A stretch of DNA of 64,000 nt. Source: Salticus scenicus (Eukaryota > Arthropoda > Arachnida > Araneae > Salticidae). This document shows positions 19,092-30,001 of the stretch, in pieces (the first letter of the stretch is position 1; every line of letters begins with the position of its first letter). The notes beneath the pieces are model-generated. The model did no database searches. It saw only the letters and a list, made by a program, of their open reading frames with translations, and had not been told where the DNA came from. The translations under genes were made by a program, and so were the position numbers. Where the stretch lies: assembly GCA_963930645.1 (NCBI GenBank), contig OZ005651.1, positions 130,271,475 through 130,335,474 of the forward strand, given 5' to 3'.

Positions 19092-19660
19092 CTTCAAATA
19101 AAATAAAAAATGTCGCTGCTAAACACAATGTAAATATTCCAATCAAACCAAATCCGAACATTTTTCAATTAATTAGAAGTAATAAAGACCCCATTAACCC
19201 ATTGGAAACAGCCAATATATATAAAATCCCCCCTATACAGACAGTAACGATAAAGATATGTGTTATATAGGTAAAACAAAAATAAAAACACGCATAAAAG
19301 AGCATAGTCATCATATCACTACCGGAAAAATAACCACAGCTTTAAGCAAGTAAATAAAAATGACAATATAAAGTTTGAGGATGTAAGTAAAAATCGCAAA
19401 TTATCAAAATCATAGATATGCCGCGTTTAGAGATTCAATAGAAATTTTATCTCATCATAATTCTTGTAATGGCAACGATGGGGCACTACTCGATTGTCAG
19501 TGGCGCCGAGTGTTTAAAGGTGGTGAAGACCAAAAGAAACAACAGTCTCGTCAAACTTCGGGCACCGTACCTGACGGTGAAAAAGCTGGGGCGCCCCATG
19601 CGAAACTAGTTCGGCAGTAAAAGCAACATGAAGAATTAAAGGTTGTATGTTTTATTTATG
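19092..19660 (+). pseudogene. PLE lineage B, GIY-YIG fragment, opposed copy
   Basis: Reads YIGKTKIKTRIKEHSHHI then TTALSKHINKNDNIKFEDV on the plus strand, followed by frame changes and the same C-terminal tail as 15820-16145 in inverse orientation. Upstream PIKPNPNIF and KIPPIQTVTIKI segments are likely thumb/linker remnants. With the left copy it forms a head-to-head PLE pair with 3' ends outward, like lineage A, later split by the lineage C PLE and the hAT-like element. Confidence 0.7.
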
Positions 19661-19769
19661 TATTATTGAAAATTTATTTAAAATTTACTTAATTTTTATT
19701 TATTACAGGATATCATTAAGGAATTTTAATGGATTTTATGAAGAATTCGCGTGGCGCTCAACGTGTTAA

Positions 19770-19848
19770 AATTCTCTTGCAAGATTTGAGCCTGACAGAC
19801 ATAAAAAAGGGGGGGTACCCAAATCCCTTCCCCCAACTCTTTTGACTA
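19770..19848 (+). repeat. ~150-bp tandem repeat, third block
   Basis: Short satellite stretch between two inserts, with AAAATTC at its start and a GGGTACCCAAATCC-CTTCCCCCAACTC block; it ends TAA at the next element. Confidence 0.6.
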
Positions 19849-20023
19849 ACAAGGAGAGGTCACGACATGGAAAATTCAGATCGGGACGAAATTGCGCAGG
19901 GTTGTAGTGTACTATTAGGGTAACAACATATTAAAGCAGTAGGACCCACTATCCACAAAATTTCGAGAAAAAAAGCATTTAAAGTTTCAGTAATCTTTAA
20001 ATACAAGTTATTTCGCAAGCGAG

Positions 20024-20092
20024 TAAGCGCCTCAGTGGTGTGATCCTAAAGCGTGAGTCTCCCAACCAGATGACTTGGGTTCGAGGCTACCT
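20024..20092 (+). other. tRNA-like sequence in left TIR
   Basis: AAGCGCCTCAGTGGTGT is A-box-like, and GGGTTCGAGGC (20077-20087) is a good B box 45 bp later. A T-run follows at about 20102-20112. The acceptor and T stems do not pair as in a working tRNA, so this is probably a pol III-type promoter relic. Confidence 0.55.
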
Positions 20093-21078
20093 ACAGGACA
20101 ATTTTTTTTTTCCTTTAACTTTTTATGTAATCTTAACTTTTTATTTATTTTACTTTATTTTACAATTCAATTCAAAATTTGAAAATTTTAATAAAAAATT
20201 ATTTAATTTTCTTGAGTATAAAATATCTTTTTCTGTTTTTAATATTTATAACTTAAAATCACAATAAATTTATATAACTTAAAAAATAAAGTTTAGTTTT
20301 ACAAAACCCTAAATAAGAAACATAAAGAAAAACAGACAAATATTTAAATAATTAAAAAATAAGCAAATTGTAAACAAAGTGTAAAATAGTTAGCAGGTGT
20401 ACTTAAATCTTTGTTTGAGCTTCCTGATTAGGTTTGAATGTGTTTAAATTACATAAACACTTCTAGCGTGTTAATAATAAAGGGCAGGTGGAATTTTATT
20501 TTGTGCACAGAAGGATAAAAAAAAAAAAAAAAAAAAAAAGGAAGTTGTTATCGAAAAAGAAAGGATGTTCATTAACATTTAAAATCTACTTTTAAAGATA
20601 AAATTTCTTTGCCTGTAATAATTTAATAGCATCGTAATCCTATACTATAATTTTTCAGGAAACTGTATTGATAGGAGAAGTAATTATTTAATTTGGATAG
20701 TAATTATATATGCAATTAAAATCACCATTTCTCTCTCTCTCTTTTTTTTTTTTTTTTTGTAATTTAATAAATAAAATTAAATATACCTAAAATAAAATAA
20801 AATAAAATATTCAAATAAATAATTAAAAACAGTTTCATTAGTTTTACCTTATTTTACATTTAAAATAAAACTAAAATTTATTTTTTAAGTTATATAAATT
20901 TCTTGTGTTTTTAAGTTATAAATATTAAAAATAGAAAAAGTTATTTTATACTCAAGAAAATTAAATAATTTTTCATTTAGATTTTCAAATTTTGAACTGA
21001 ATTGTAAAATAAAGTAAAATAAATAAAAAATTAAGATTACATAAAAAGTTAAAGAAGGAAAAAAAAAGTAGTCCCGTG

Positions 21079-21145
21079 GGCAGCCTCGAACCCAAGTCAC
21101 CTGGTTGGGAGACTCGCGCTTTAGGATCACACCACTGAGGCGCTT
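21079..21145 (-). other. tRNA-like sequence in right TIR
   Basis: Inverse counterpart of 20024-20092: B box GGGTTCGAGGC on the minus strand (21083-21093) and A box AAGCGCCTCAGTGGT (21131-21145), followed on that strand by a T-run at about 21067-21058. Confidence 0.55.
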
Positions 21146-21326
21146 ACTCGCTTGCGAAATAACTTGTATTTAAAGATTACTGAAACTTTAAATGCTTTTT
21201 TTCTCGAAATTTTGTGGATAGTGGGTCCTACTGCTTTAATATGTTGTTGCCCTCATAGTACACTACAATCCTGCGCAATTTCGTCCCGATCTGAATTTTC
21301 CATGTTGTGACCTCTCCTCGTAAGTC

Positions 21327-21720
21327 CATTGCTGACCGAGCATGTATTGTCATTGGAGTTAAACATGTATGCACAATTTCAGCTGAGTGAATGATAGGAA
21401 GAAGAAATGATTATATTTAGAGATTAAAATTTAACTTGAGTTGGGTATCCATGGTCTCCAAGACTCCCTCCTCTAAGTCCGTTTCTGCCTGAACATGTAT
21501 TGTCATCAGAGTGTACATGTATTCAAAATTTCAGCTCGGTCGGATGATAGGCTGTGCGTTAAAATTTGAAATAATATTTTTAACTGAAGATGGAAACCTA
21601 GGACCCCCAGTCTTCCCCCCCCCCCCACCCCCGCCCAAGTCTCTTACTTAATTATATATTGCCATTGAAGTTTTTCATGTACGCACAATTTCAACTCTAT
21701 TTAATGATAGGGAGTGAATT
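21327..21720 (+). repeat. ~150-bp tandem repeat, right block
   Basis: Landmark ATTTCAGCTG-GTGAATGATAGG at about 21378, with related copies at about 21528 and 21688 (spacing 150 and 160). C-runs lie near 21610-21640. This is the right remainder of the satellite array that starts at 11560. Confidence 0.75.
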
Positions 21721-21819
21721 AAAATACACATATCAATAACTAGTATGTTTTGGTCATCACAAAACAAATATTTTTCGATAGAAATTTACTCAGTATAAAT
21801 AATATATAAGTTATTATTT

Positions 21820-22180
21820 ATTAAAATTATCTTCCATGATGAATGCAGACGATTTTCATCCTAGAGGAGTATAACACTAATTATCCAAAGAAAAAGTAAA
21901 TTTTATTCTCTACAAATGATATTTTAAAAAATACCCCCCCCCCCATCCTTTTTTTTTTTTTTTTTTTTTTTTTGCAAAAATTGGAAAAAAATATAATAAT
22001 AATAAAGATAACTTTATTTTAAATTATCATAGATCGATGGTTCAACTATTCGTTTTAAAGGTATTGCTGAGTTCTTTTGAAAGATACTAATACTGAAAAT
22101 TTCCCTCCTTCAGGGGGGATACAAAAAAAATTTCTGTTGACTATTACTATTATAAATAGTTCTTTTTAATTTCATAATGA
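21820..22180 (+). repeat. Dispersed repeat, copy 1
   Basis: Shares with 33250-33640 the blocks TAAAATTATCTTCCATGAT, AGTATAACACTAA-TATCCA, GATCGATGGTTCAAC-ATTCG, TTTTAAAGGTATTG and TTTTGAAAGATAC, in the same order and orientation, with different homopolymer runs between them. No ORF; family unknown. Confidence 0.65.
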
Positions 22181-22265
22181 TTCATAAAAATGGTTATTAT
22201 GTGTATGAAATTTTGTCCTATAATTCCACGTTAAAAATTAAAGGGAAGAAAAAGTAGATGGCAAT

Positions 22266-22296
<31 letters not shown>

Positions 22297-22441
22297 CAAG
22301 ACGCTGTAAAGAGGTTAATCCTTTTGTAACAATATGAATATAAAACGTTTTTTTTTTTTCACCTCCCCCTTTTATTTCATTTTAGGGTGTTTTTTTCTTT
22401 CCTCCTCTTTTGCCTTGTCACTCTATATAAACAGGGTCTGA

Positions 22442-22968
22442 TTAACCTTTTACAGGCCGAATTTAGATCCAGGTATATTTTTCATTAGTTATTTGCATAT
22501 TTTACTTTATAATACTTTAGTTAAGGGATGTTAATCATTTAAATGGAAAAAAATACATACATAAATATTAATTGCCATTAATAATAATTCTTAATATTCT
22601 TAAATTATTAAGATTAATATTATAGATTATTAATATAATCTGATTAATATTATCAAGTTTGATGTCCTTTTTGACAATAAGAGATGTTTAAAATAAACCA
22701 ACTGATATTCAGAGTCATGGGATACTTTCAAATTTTTATGCATTTTTTTTATTTGTACTCTGTGGGAAAAAATGTGAAAATGATCATTTTTGGGATTTTT
22801 TGTACAGTTACCAACTAATGATAGGAATGTTGCTTCTGTTTTAAAAAATCAAGTCATCTTTTAAGTATATCCGCTAATTTTTTCAAGTCAATATTAGTGC
22901 AATTTAATTTTTTAAGTAAGTTTTAATTTGATGTTCCCAATTGGGAACATTGGCCTGTAAAAGGTTAA
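22442..22968. mobile_element. TTAA MITE with 17-bp TIR
   Basis: TTAACCTTTTACAGGCC at 22442 and its exact inverse ending at 22968. TTAA target and AACCTTTT ends fit piggyBac-type non-autonomous elements. No coding sequence. An internal GTTCCCAATTGGGAAC palindrome lies near the right end. Confidence 0.75.
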
Positions 22969-23905
22969 TGCATTAGCTGACAGAATAGCGGCTCAGCGAC
23001 CCTTGATTGACGTTGATGTGAGCCAGGTGCTCAAAATTTAATTTTCAGCTCAAAAACGTAGTTAAAAATATCGAATAATGTATGAGAAGAGGGGTGGGAG
23101 CGAAGGCACATTAAGCCTAATATATGTATAAATTAGGATTGTACAGATATAACCCTATTCCATATGGCACATCTTATTTCTTCCTGGGACATTCTCAGTA
23201 TATATTGAGGAGAAGGAATACCTGGGATTAGATATTCATGTGCTATATAGGTATTATTATATAAACAAATTGGCTATTTCCTGCTCCAAAGGAATTATTT
23301 ATTAAGTTTTCAACACTATAGATCTGATTGGATTAACCATTGGCAAGGGGCTCTGCTCTTGAAGGCGGTCGAATATCGGGTTGTTGACTAGCCTTTCAAA
23401 CTTTCTGTTTTCCGTTTTTATTTATTTAATTATTATCATTATTATTTTCTTGAAAAATGCGTGATTACGGATTAGTATTACGGATTAGTAATTACGGATT
23501 AGTATCCCATAGAAAGATCGCAACCTGAGGCATTTATTCCAGGTCTACGATTCTTGTTTAGTCAGTCAACCGACTTAATCCTTACACTACACCATAGACC
23601 ACACAATCATGGTTTTAAATGTATATTCCGAATTCCTTTTAGACAAAATCTGTAAAATTTCAAGCTTTGCATCCTTTTTAACCTGCATATTGCAAAGAAT
23701 CATGTTTTAAAAGAAGAATTTAGTGACATAAAATAAAAATCAATGAATTAATAATATCAAAATCTCTTTTCATATCAATTATAATTATTCAAAAGAGTTT
23801 ATAATTAGTTCTAAATTTAATATACATATGTATGTACATATATATATTTTTTTTTCTGTTGCAATAATTAGGCCTATGCTAACAATCTCAGACTACCTTA
23901 TATTA
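22969..23905. other. Unassigned DNA
   Basis: No gene recognised. Near 23462-23505 an ATTACGGATTAGTA motif occurs about three times in tandem. Confidence 0.5.
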
Positions 23906-23907
23906 TA

Positions 23908-24030
23908 CAGTTAACTCTCGTATAATGTGCTTTTATAAAACCCGAATTCATATAATGCGACAAAAAAATCTATGACTATTACTCGTACAACGCGATAAAG
24001 AGTCTCGTATAATGCGTTAGATAAAGGAAG
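23908..24030. mobile_element. One end of a pogo/Tigger-like element
   Basis: CAGTTAACTCTCGTATAATG after a TA, followed by ATAATGCGAC and CGTATAATGCG blocks, the end style of Tigger/pogo-like MITEs. The matching opposite end was not found, so it is a fragment. Confidence 0.45.
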
Positions 24031-25132
24031 CATTTTCTCACACGGTAAAAAATAATTTTGAGAGCCTTTGTTAATTTAAAATATTTCTTAGTCAAAAAAA
24101 TATATATTAGAGATTGTATATTTTTATTCTATATTTATATATTTTTTTAATTGTTATTTATTGCAATGAAATTTAAAAATGTATTTTTCTACTTCAGAAA
24201 AAGTGTTATAAATCACTAATATATTCCTGCCAATGGTGAATTAAACAAATATTAGCTATTAATATATATATATATACACACACACACATAGATATATGTC
24301 ACAAATATTACTCAGTGACACCAGTGGCGGATCCAGAACTTCACTTTTGGAGGGGGGGGGGGCTAAGATTTTTCGAGATGTTATTCCAGATCAAGGAAAA
24401 ATTTACAATCGTAATATTAGTGTGCATTCCGTAGATACATTAGACTGCATTAAGAAATTTTTGCAATAATTTATTTATAATTATTACAAGGTGAAATTTT
24501 GAAATATTTTTCAAAAAAAGTTTAATAATACATGAGCGCATGCATGTATGTAATACATTAACAGGAACTGCAACTAAAAACATAAAATGTAATTAATAGT
24601 TATGATTTGACATCATTATGATTTGTACAAAATAAAAGTATTAAAATGTGATTTGAGAACATCCCATATTTAACTTGAATGACTATATCAATTTCAAAAA
24701 ATTCCTTAAATATTTGTGGAAGTTAGAATTGACGAACAGAAAACCAGACATATAGACTAATTCATATAATAATCCGTAAACATCATTAGAAAGTATTAAA
24801 AATTATTAATGCAAACAAAAATGAAATTCCAGTGATTTTTCAACTATAGCCATTAATGTAACTGAATATTTTTTGTATGTGTCGCCCTGTAAATTTTAAT
24901 GCTAATCATTCTACATTCTATAGAAAGCTTTTTTTGTGCGCATATGTATTGTTAATGTCAATTTCATTAGGATTTGTACGAAATAAAAGTGTTAAAATAT
25001 GATTTATGGAAATACCTGTCATAGGACGCAATGTTTGTAAATTTTTTCTGGTGTCCCTGTAGACAAACTAATGACAGTATTAAAACCCGAATAAACTACT
25101 ACGTCAGAAACGCCAAAGAAAAATATTGGAAA

Positions 25133-25178
25133 TGCATACAGCTGTTTCGGCAGCCTTAAGCGTGCCGTCTTCTGTGCA
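25133..25178 (-). ncRNA. Hammerhead-like motif (minus arm)
   Basis: TGCA, core CAGAAGA (one change from CTGAAGA), CGGCA...TGCCG stem II, GAAA, CAGCTG, TA, TGCA. The core change probably kills activity. Confidence 0.4.
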
Positions 25179-25195
25179 AAAAGGATCATCCTTTT

Positions 25196-25241
25196 TGCAC
25201 TGAAGACAGCATGCTTAAGGCTGCCGAAACAGCTGTATGCA
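25196..25241 (+). ncRNA. Hammerhead-like motif (plus arm)
   Basis: TGCA, CTGAAGA, CAGC...GCTG stem II, GAAA, CAGCTG, TA, TGCA. The core is intact; stem II is changed relative to the other arm but still pairs, with unpaired bases before GAAA. Confidence 0.5.
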
Positions 25242-25727
25242 TTTCCAATATTTTTCTTTGGCGTTTCTGACGTAGTAGTTTATTCGGGTTTTAATATTCC
25301 AACGCCAAGTCTCTTGTTATTATTAATGGCAGTATTTACCCCCATTTTCAATAGGGAACATCTCATAATAAACTTGAATAACGTATGTCAGTTTTAGAGA
25401 GTTAGAATGCGGATGGACAGACAGACAAACCAAAGTCGTTAAACACTTTTCGGAAAATGTTAAATAAGAAATACAGTGTATCCTGCTTTGTAATACATCA
25501 TTAATATTAGTTTTCATTTTAAATGTTTTTTGCAGTAATTTTGTTTCTAGGAATTCTTTTATATTCTAGATAAAATCAATCAATTTAACATCATCTCTGA
25601 ATGAATAAGTAGTCTTTATTAAGACCACTGAAAACTCATGGTAAAAATAATAGGTTTAGCTTGTAATTTTCAATCTAAACCCTGCATAATATTTTAATTT
25701 TGATATTTAAATTCAATACTGTTCCAG

Positions 25728-25889
25728 TGTTGTCAGACTTTGTGACTTTTTTATTCAATATTCACCAATAATTTTGAGAAGTAATATTTGATATACATAA
25801 TAGAAGAATCGTCTATTATGTAATATCAAATATCACTTCTCAAGATTATTAATGATTATTGAATAAAAATGTAACAAAGTCTAGCAACA
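25728..25889. repeat. Short palindrome / fold-back MITE
   Basis: TGTTGTCAGACTTTG at 25728 and the inverse of TGTTGCTAGACTTTG ending at 25889, with the arms (about 78 bp each) similar throughout and a short centre near 25808. No target duplication could be fixed. Nested in the hAT element. Confidence 0.6.
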
Positions 25890-26195
25890 TTGCCTACTCC
25901 ATTAAAAGCTTTTTAAATTATTACTTGAATATTGGTAGAACACAAAATTTACTTTTCCAAGCCTGAATTGCACATAGTAATATGTACATTATAAACTATA
26001 AATTTGTATTAAACACTTCTTTTCCTCCAAAATTTCGTAGATTTGTTAGTAATTTTTGAAATAAACTCCATTTTTAACACTTAAAACTATGTACTAAAAT
26101 TTGAAGCTCCCTTCAAATTTTTTTTATGGCTACGGCCTTGAATAAGAGTTTTTGAAAGGAGTTACACACTGTAAGTGGTCAATTCACATCAAGTA

Positions 26196-26398
26196 TTAAC
26201 CCTTTCCGGCACAGAGTAATTCTGCTCATTTAAAATCAACAGCCTCTGGAATTTAAGAATGATATTGGAAGACAAAAAAGTAAATGAAGTTTCACCTCTA
26301 TAATATAGAAGAAAAATTCTATAAAAAGTTTTTGGGATGAGTTTTTGCACTAATTAGGTGTTGCTGCAGCTGCAACACTGTGCCGGAAAGGGTTTTAA
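26196..26398. mobile_element. TTAA MITE with CCCTTTCCGGCACAG ends
   Basis: TTAACCCTTTCCGGCACAG at 26196; the right end is the inverse of TTAA-AA-CCCTTTCCGGCACAG at 26398. Short (203 bp), no coding sequence; TTAA target. Nested in the hAT element. Confidence 0.65.
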
Positions 26399-26723
26399 AC
26401 AATATTACCTGCTTTCACAAAATGTGCTCCTTAACAGAGATATGCTTTTGTACATGGGCATTGAATCGAAGTAAATCAGCATTAAAGCCAAAAAGGAAAT
26501 TTTGAGAGCGAGAAAAATTGGCTTTTAAATAGAGGTGGACTTTTGGAGAGGTTTTTGATTTTTGATGTTTACTTAACTAAGACAGATAATTATTTAAATT
26601 GGTTTTACTGAAAATGTTATTCAGTCATTCCGATGTGAATTTAAGTTTTCCGTTAATTATAAGTTTTGTGCATGTGAATGCTTTTGCCCCCCCCCCCCCC
26701 TTGGATCTGCCACTGAGTGACAC

Positions 26724-28535
26724 ATATTATCCATAATGAAGAGAGGCTTTTCACTCAGTAATGAGCCCAGTGTTCCTATGCAGTAGTTTATTTGAAACTC
26801 TTGGACATCTTACAAGTTATTTTCAATTCCTTAGGTCTAAGCATGCTGAACATGCATCCTCGTAATCCGAGTATGAAGGCTACCGTGTTTTTGCCGATTA
26901 CATTGTTGAGCTGCACATTGTCCCCTCACATGGGGTCGCTATTTGATGTAAGTTAATTAGGCAAGATAACACACAAAGTGGCCTCAATTTTCACGTGCTG
27001 TCTCTTAAATACTGCCCATTTTTGGCACAAACCTACACTCTGCCTCTGCTTAATCATTGGCTATTAACTTAATGATTGACAGTTTAGCTTAGCCCTGGAT
27101 ATCCAGGTTTAATTAATATGCATTACTTAACCACAAGAAAAGGAGAATAGCATACGACTCAGCACTTTTTATTCTAAAATCTGTCGAATTTTCTGACTTT
27201 TGTGTTATGAATGTGCATTGTCATAAAACTAATTTTACAGGGGAACCTTTAGACTTAATTGCAAGTTAAAAAATTTTTAATGGGATTTTCTTTAAGTTAT
27301 CACTCAATATTAATGTAAAATAATAAAATCTTAATTCTTTTTATTCTTTCATATCTATATCTATATATAATTTTACTTGAAATATAAGGTAAATGATTTC
27401 CAGTAGTTTTTCTGTTGAAAATTACAACAGAGCCAAATTTCTGATTTTTTGCTTAGAAAATTAAATGTATACAACTACCTGTTGTTTAACTTTTATTTCA
27501 TGTAATTAAAATAAGTGTGATGAATTCATTTATCGTGCTGCATTTTAAATTTTGTATTAACGTATAACATTTTTATGGGTACTCTACTGGTACCAAAAAA
27601 TATTAGCATAGCCAGTAGTGTACCGACCTACCTGTTCACTACTAATTCATTTAACTTTTAAGGACCATCCACTCAATTCACCGTCAACCTCCACTGCTGG
27701 TTTATCAGTAAACCACAGGTTCGGAAGGAAATTCTATTCTCCGTTAACTCGCCTTTGTGGTAGCGCCTCAGGTTCATAAACTCAGCCTACCTCAAATGGC
27801 AGGTTAGACATAGGTTAGAGCATCAGTAGATAACAGTAAACAGAAGCCGAACGCACATACGCAAATTGTTTTATTTCGTTTGTGCTCTATTTTATAATTT
27901 TGTTATTGTTATTGTTTTCTGTTTATGATAGAAAGGGATACTGCATAGACTCAATAATTAGTAAATACTACATATATTTATACAATATCAAAAATATTGA
28001 AATTGTTTCAAAAGTATTTAAATAAAAAATATTTTTAAACATGTTTTAACACCACAGAATTTGGAATAAAATTTATAAAGATTATAATGACATCTTGTAG
28101 ACATACCCGCGTATCTGTCATAGTTTTTGTTTGATTTAGACTTTAAAACATAATTAAAAATATTTAAAAAAAACCTGGAACTCTTATGAAATTTCACTCC
28201 TTAAACATAGAATATTTCTTATAAATTAACTTTTCAATGAATCCATAAAGCAATAACTAAATACGTTTAGGACATATATTTGAACAATAACGATGTAAAA
28301 TTAAGTGATTGTATGGCTTAAGGCCGACCACGGTCGGCAGCTAAGTTATTGAAGCACAACACTTTTTTTCTCTTTTCTTTTTTTTTTTCTAAAGTTTGAT
28401 TGCTAATTTTTATCACCAACTTAGTTTTTTATAAACAGCAATAGACTAAGATCATGACTCGACAAATATTTACTTTACAAAACAGATTTACATGTTTATC
28501 TTTTAAATGTGAATTATTGTTAACGCTTCGATAAT
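26724..28535. other. Unassigned DNA
   Basis: No family recognised. The piece 27640-27840 is less AT-rich than its neighbours but shows no coding motif in any frame I checked. Confidence 0.5.
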
Positions 28536-28539
28536 TTTG

Positions 28540-28690
28540 CTGCCGACTGTCCTAGCCTGCATTCTTACTTGTTTCGGAGAAAACCACGGAAATTTTAGAA
28601 TGGCTAGGTCGACGAGCAGGACCTGGGATTGAACCCAGCACTTCCTATCTACTAGCTTTGAATGCAGAACCACTCGGTCACTAGTGGGGC
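28540..28690 (-). mobile_element. tRNA-derived SINE-like element
   Basis: On the minus strand from 28690: GCCCCACTAGTGACCGAGTG carries an A box (TGACCGAGTGG), and 45 bp on CTGGGTTCAATCCCAG forms a T-arm-like stem-loop with a B box. A GTGGTTTTCTCCG body block follows. The tRNA-like head is clear; the 3' end and target duplication were not found, so the left boundary is a guess. Confidence 0.6.
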
Positions 28691-28699
28691 TTAACTTAA

Positions 28700-29725
28700 A
28701 GGGAAAATTATAAACTCAATAAGGCATTGAACTAATAAATAAATATATTTTTTAAATTTTACTTTCTAATTTAAATAGTTTTGAAGAAGATATAATAAAA
28801 ACATATATTTTAATAGATATGTATGTAAATTTTCTTAATTTGACGACGGTAATCCAAAAAAACTTCGTAACGTCTTCCATTCCTTTAAAAAATTAAAAAT
28901 GCTAGCTAAACGCGAATACTTCAATAATTTGAATGTATGTATCTTTTTATCGTTTATAATATGAATAGAAAATAGAAAACCTACCATAAAGTTTTTTTTT
29001 TTTTTTTTTTTAAGATACAAATCTAATATGAAAAAAAAATATTTAAAATTTGAACATCATGAGGTGTAAAAATTTCCAATTAAATATATGAGATTCACAT
29101 TTTTTTAGAAAAATAAATTATTCCTCAAAACCCATTAAATTATCATATATTGTCTAATGTTTTTCAATTAACAGTTTATTTTGCATTTAAACATTAATGA
29201 TAAACGTATCTATTGTAGCCACCCAAAGACATTTTTCTGTGTTTTTCAATATAATTTTATGCTGTCTAATTTGTTTTATTAAAATTATAATCAATAAAAT
29301 TATTTTCCATGGTGAGTACACACGATTTCTTATACTATAACTTAATTTTGAAGAATTAAAGAAGTCGCTAATGGTTCCTACAGACATTCTAAAAGTGCAT
29401 TTAATCTGATTTATTTATTTATTTATTTATTTATTATGAAAATGAAAAAAAAAAAAAAATAAATAAATAAATAAATAAATTTAAAAAAAAGATCCCTAAC
29501 ATTGTTCTAAGTTATCAAAAATAAATTATCAAAATGTTTCAAAAATTCGTTTATAATATTTTTATGTTTTCTTTTAAAAAATACTCAATAACTTCCCACT
29601 TATTCAAAAGGAAAGCAATGAATGCTCCTAAATATACAAAAATTTTATCTTGGTTCACTATTACTATTACAAATTGTTTTATTTCTCATGAAATAATAAA
29701 TAGTTTTTTTTTTTTTTTTTTTTTT
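28700..29725. other. Unassigned AT-rich DNA with microsatellites
   Basis: Contains (TTTA)n/(AAAT)n near 29410-29480 and poly-T near 28990 and 29704. No gene recognised. Confidence 0.5.
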
Positions 29726-29728
29726 AAA

Positions 29729-29783
29729 CAAAATCTACATATATTTGGTGTAGTGGCAAAATCTACATATATTTGGTGTAGTG
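29729..29783 (+). repeat. Two-copy tandem repeat
   Basis: AAAATCTACATATATTTGG followed by TGTAGTG occurs twice in a row, next to poly-T tracts. Confidence 0.7.
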
Positions 29784-29799
29784 TTTTTTTTTTTTTTTT

Positions 29800-30001
29800 T
29801 AGAATTTTACATATTTTTGAATCGGGTCGGGCCTGATTTTATCGATTTTTGTCAGGCCCGAGCAGGGCCGTACACTAGTGAAAAAGAACCGGGCCGGGCC
29901 TGGGCCGAATTTTTCGATTTCATACCGGGCTGGGTAAGCAAACCTTTCCAACGGGCCGGGCCGGGCCCGGGCCTGAAAATTTCGGCCCGTGCAGACCTCT
30001 A
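29800..30001 (+). mobile_element. G+C-rich hAT-like fragment
   Basis: Inverse of the left end of 17934-19091 over most of its length (ATTTTACATATTTTTGAATC, then GGGCCGGGCC-type runs) and, unlike that copy, retains the terminus CGGCCCGTGCAGACCTCTA. The other end is missing, so this is a one-ended fragment of the same family. Confidence 0.65.

Larger units (their letters stand above)
15668..19769. mobile_element. TTAA-type element carrying PLE pieces
   Basis: Left end TTAA-CACAGAGCGCCATG (15668 on); right end is the inverse of TTAA-CACGTTGAGCGCCACG, ending at 19769. Joining the flanks at one TTAA gives the normal satellite GATAGGA---GTTAAAATTC motif, so this is an insertion into the array with TTAA duplication, as for piggyBac-type elements. 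The original element was probably short; nearly all of its 4.1 kb is later PLE and hAT-like sequence. No transposase is visible. Confidence 0.65.
19849..21326. mobile_element. Long-TIR element with TAA target duplication and inward tRNA-like boxes
   Basis: Begins CAAGGAGAGGTCACGACATG and ends with its close inverse (CATGTTGTGACCTCTCCTCG); TAA lies directly outside both ends, and the flanks rejoin to CTAAGTCC of a normal satellite unit. The arms are about 455 bp (19849-20303 and 20868-21326) and highly similar. Each has, about 175 bp in, an inward-facing tRNA-like stretch then a T-run. The CAAGG start and TWA target resemble the element at 12025-15498, so they appear to be two families of one group. 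No coding sequence. Confidence 0.78.
25081..25318. mobile_element. PLE tail-only fold-back (lineage A)
   Basis: Two opposed copies of the terminal ~110 bp of the lineage A PLE, meeting near 25185-25195 with 3' ends outward. No coding part remains. The right side carries the same extra AACGCCAAGTCTC tail as 11292-11323. Both arms contain the hammerhead-like motif, so the element is essentially two opposed ribozyme tails. Nested in the hAT element. Confidence 0.85.
24322..26715. mobile_element. Non-autonomous hAT element with perfect 8-bp target duplication
   Basis: Left end CAGTGGCGGATCCAGA; right end the inverse of CAGTGGCAGATCCAAG. AGTGACAC lies directly before (24314-24321) and after (26716-26723). 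G-run beside the left end and C-run beside the right. The interior has no transposase; it contains a self-similar pair near 24605 and 24955 and three nested elements (25081-25318, 25728-25889, 26196-26398). About 2.4 kb. Confidence 0.9.

Noticed and set aside
18813..19161. Several ORFs rich in G, P, R and A
   Set aside because: Products of the GGCCCGGG repeats at the end of the hAT-like element; open in many frames because of composition.
20040..21130. Two 75-81-residue ORFs with nearly the same protein
   Set aside because: They are the two inverted arms of the TIR element, translating the tRNA-like region; no protein function.
23480..23620. Possible tRNA-like or SINE head on the minus strand
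   Set aside because: An A-box-like stretch is present but no B box.
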